5,588 bases of DNA from Cytophagales bacterium (GTDB lineage Bacteria > Bacteroidota > Bacteroidia > Cytophagales > 172606-1), in the NCBI GenBank assembly GCA_025455595.1, contig JALOMD010000247.1:1-5588 (forward strand), in the 5' to 3' direction. Under the pieces are notes generated by a model. That model was not told the DNA's origin, ran no database searches, and saw only the letters and a list, made by a program, of their open reading frames with translations. This document shows positions 3,662-5,588 of the stretch, piece after piece. Position numbers and translations under genes: made by a program. How positions within the stretch are numbered: position 1 is the first letter of the stretch; each line of letters begins with the position of its first letter.

Positions 3662-5588
3662 TCAATACACACGCACAAACGCAGCCTGCCCGGCGGGTTG
3701 CAATCCAGGTTTCAGTTTGTTGTAAAAAGACAGAAACGTTTGGTAATCACGCGGGTTTTTGGGGTCGAATTGCCGCACCAGAGACGCGAATTTCGCCGCA
3801 CCGACCGACTGCATGGCGTGATACAATGCGATGGCCCCTTTGTTGATTTCCAGATAATCCGCACCGTCCGCATACAGCAAGGCAGGTTCTCGGTTGGCTT
3901 CGTTGTTGCGTTCTTTTCCATAGAGATTGCGTTTTTTCTCCACAAGCAAATCCGTCGCTTTCACGCCCAGTTGCTCCTGCACAAACCGCAAGGCCAGTGC
4001 TTCGGGCAGGGCCACCCTGAGCATGTCCGCCCCCTGCACGTTGGCAACCGGAATGTTGGCTTGTGCCCAATGGGCAAACACCTGGCTTGCCACGCTCAGG
4101 TGCAAAAAAGCCTTTTCCTGCAAACCCGACGTGTCGGCCAGCCAGCCTTCTTTCTCCGAAACGGCAATGGTGTTCGGAAAAGCATAGAATTTCTTCTGAT
4201 AGAACGGAATCTCCACCATCCGCACCTGCCGGTACGGATAGTCGCCCAGATGCTGGTTGATAAACGCCACGGCTTTGTGCAAAATCGTCTGGTAGTATGC
4301 AATGTTATAGCGATGCTTGGGGTCGTAGAGAACGGTTGTTTGCACGCCTTTGCCATTGACAACCGATGAGGCGTAGCGGCCCGTACCCACATGCCAGTCG
4401 AACGGGGCGGGCTGCGCAATTTCGTAGCGGAAATAGCGGCGGCCCGCCTTTTCCCATTGCCGGGTCAGTTGTCCGGGAGCCACGGCGGTTTGTCCGGCAT
4501 CGGTGCCGATAGTGAGCGTGCCGTTCACCCAAAGGGCATCGGGGGCGTAGGCATCCTGTCGTAAGGCCAACGAATCGTTTACCGCGGCCATCCGGGAAGT
4601 GAGTTTGGGCAACCCTTGTTCGCTTCGCTTGCGGTTTTCGGAAAGCTCCTTGTCGGCATCGTACCCGATGACCGGCAAAAACTCCCGGATGCTGCCAAAC
4701 GAGCCGTTGAACATAAGATCAGGCTGCGGCTCGTCGCCGCTTTGGGTGAACCCTTGGTACTGCTTCTCGGCCTTGAGCGTCAGTGGCAAAGTTTGGCCGG
4801 TATCCAGCGGCTGCGGCAAACGCCACGCCGAAAGGCCGTGCGTTTCATCCTCATACAACTTTTCCAGTCTGCCGCCAGTGGTTTGCAAGGTCTGCACCGC
4901 CACGAATTCCTTGAAGTTCAGGTAGAGCGTATCTATCGGGCGGGCGGCTGTGTTTTTGAGTGTGATTTCGGCTTGGTAAACGGCTTTCCGCTGCTGGGGG
5001 AAATAGTCCAGCGTCAAATCCACCCGGCTGTACTTGGGCTGCGGAAGACGACTCAAATAAGCGTATTTACGCTCGTAATTAGCGGCATCGGCTTCCTGTT
5101 GCGCGGCGGGCGTGAAATTGCCTTTTCCGTTCACGTTGCGCACAATGAACGACTGCAAGCCAAAGAACAGAACCAACGCAACCACCACGGCGAGCTTGCC
5201 CGGCCAGTAAAGCTGGCTGCCGGAAAAGGTAAATTTGCGCAACCAAGATTGGCCCTGCCCGCGATGCCAGAACAAAATGCCCAGCAGCACAAACACCCCC
5301 GCCAAAGCCACCCACATCGGGAAATACCAGCGGGAGGCAACCGCCCAGATGCTGTAGCCGCTCACTTCGGAGTAATCTTCCAGGCCCGGCACGGCGGCGT
5401 AGGCAAAAATGGTTTGTTCGGCCAGACCCATTTCAAACGAAATAATCATGAAAAAGAACAACCCGATAGCAAGTATGTGCGTCAGCAGTCGGTTGCCCGT
5501 CAGTCCGCCGATGAAAAAGACGAAACAAATCCAGAGCACATACGTGAGCCAGCCCCAACGAAAACCCAGCACATCGCTTGCGTATTGC
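3662..5588 (-). CDS. ABC-2 type transporter permease fused to a degenerate M1-peptidase-like domain (5' end outside window)
   Basis: The frame is open to the right edge (five further codons, QYASD, precede the Met at 5572), so that Met is internal and the N-terminus is missing; relatives are about 1,100-1,200 residues. Numbering from that Met, hydrophobic segments at about 8-24, 29-47, 84-102 and 127-144 complete the membrane permease part. The basic loop HRGQGQSWLRK (103-113) is likely cytoplasmic, placing the following ~490 residues outside the inner membrane. That part resembles the M1 aminopeptidase region of Bacteroidota ABC-2/M1 fusions: EFLPVIGYDADKELS, YPYRQVRMVEIPFY, FPNTIAVSE, ANVQGADML and INKGAIALY. 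The zinc motif HEXXH is replaced by SQVFA (496-500), the downstream Glu ligand by Val520, and the Tyr before xKG by Ile576, so peptidase activity is unlikely. A matching ATPase gene would be expected upstream, outside the window. Confidence 0.85.
   Translation of the reverse strand, partial: QYASDVLGFRWGWLTYVLWICFVFFIGGLTGNRLLTHILAIGLFFFMIISFEMGLAEQTIFAYAAVPGLEDYSEVSGYSIWAVASRWYFPMWVALAGVFVLLGILFWHRGQGQSWLRKFTFSGSQLYWPGKLAVVVALVLFFGLQSFIVRNVNGKGNFTPAAQQEADAANYERKYAYLSRLPQPKYSRVDLTLDYFPQQRKAVYQAEITLKNTAARPIDTLYLNFKEFVAVQTLQTTGGRLEKLYEDETHGLSAWRLPQPLDTGQTLPLTLKAEKQYQGFTQSGDEPQPDLMFNGSFGSIREFLPVIGYDADKELSENRKRSEQGLPKLTSRMAAVNDSLALRQDAYAPDALWVNGTLTIGTDAGQTAVAPGQLTRQWEKAGRRYFRYEIAQPAPFDWHVGTGRYASSVVNGKGVQTTVLYDPKHRYNIAYYQTILHKAVAFINQHLGDYPYRQVRMVEIPFYQKKFYAFPNTIAVSEKEGWLADTSGLQEKAFLHLSVASQVFAHWAQANIPVANVQGADMLRVALPEALALRFVQEQLGVKATDLLVEKKRNLYGKERNNEANREPALLYADGADYLEINKGAIALYHAMQSVGAAKFASLVRQFDPKNPRDYQTFLSFYNKLKPGLQPAGQAAFVRVY

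Noticed and set aside
3560..4369. Plus-strand frame of 269 codons
   Set aside because: It is antisense to the M1-like domain, which has recognisable family motifs; the product has no domain of its own.
5570..5572. ATG as the start of the ABC-2/M1 gene
   Set aside because: The frame continues through QYASD to the window edge and the visible part begins in the middle of a permease membrane region, so this Met is internal.

Overview
The window looks like chromosomal DNA of a Bacteroidota bacterium, probably from the Cytophagales. Three things suggest this. All three proteins belong to families that are abundant there: a DUF5916/CBM9-like outer-membrane protein, an acyl-CoA-dehydrogenase-fold flavoprotein, and an ABC-2 permease fused to an M1-peptidase-like domain. 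The one clear promoter matches the Bacteroidota form TTG-N19-TAnnTTTG, and the genes lack strong Shine-Dalgarno sequences. The genus cannot be fixed by reading alone.

Layout. Positions 1-998 (minus) hold the N-terminal 332 residues of a secreted DUF5916 protein whose 3' end lies outside the window. Positions 999-2114 are a 1.1-kb divergent intergenic region with no credible gene but many repeats: a perfect 16-bp inverted repeat that builds a symmetric promoter/operator (1021-1070); a 95-bp element with 23-bp inverted ends (1165-1259); a 170-bp nested set of GGGGC-GTA-GCCCC-type hairpins (1271-1440); and two MITE-like elements sharing termini (about 1611-1739 and 1801-2085). The second of these ends 29 bp before the next gene. 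Positions 2115-3140 (plus) encode a complete 341-residue acyl-CoA-dehydrogenase-family protein. Positions 3141-3661 form a convergent intergenic region with hairpins, a 9-bp tandem repeat and a terminator-like stem. Positions 3662-5588 (minus) encode the C-terminal part of the ABC-2 permease/M1 fusion, which is still open at the right edge.

The genes alternate in strand and do not form an operon, so no shared pathway is implied. The points most worth a second look are the symmetric promoter-in-palindrome upstream of the DUF5916 gene, the loss of every recognisable catalytic residue in the M1-like domain, and the pair of repeat elements with common ends.
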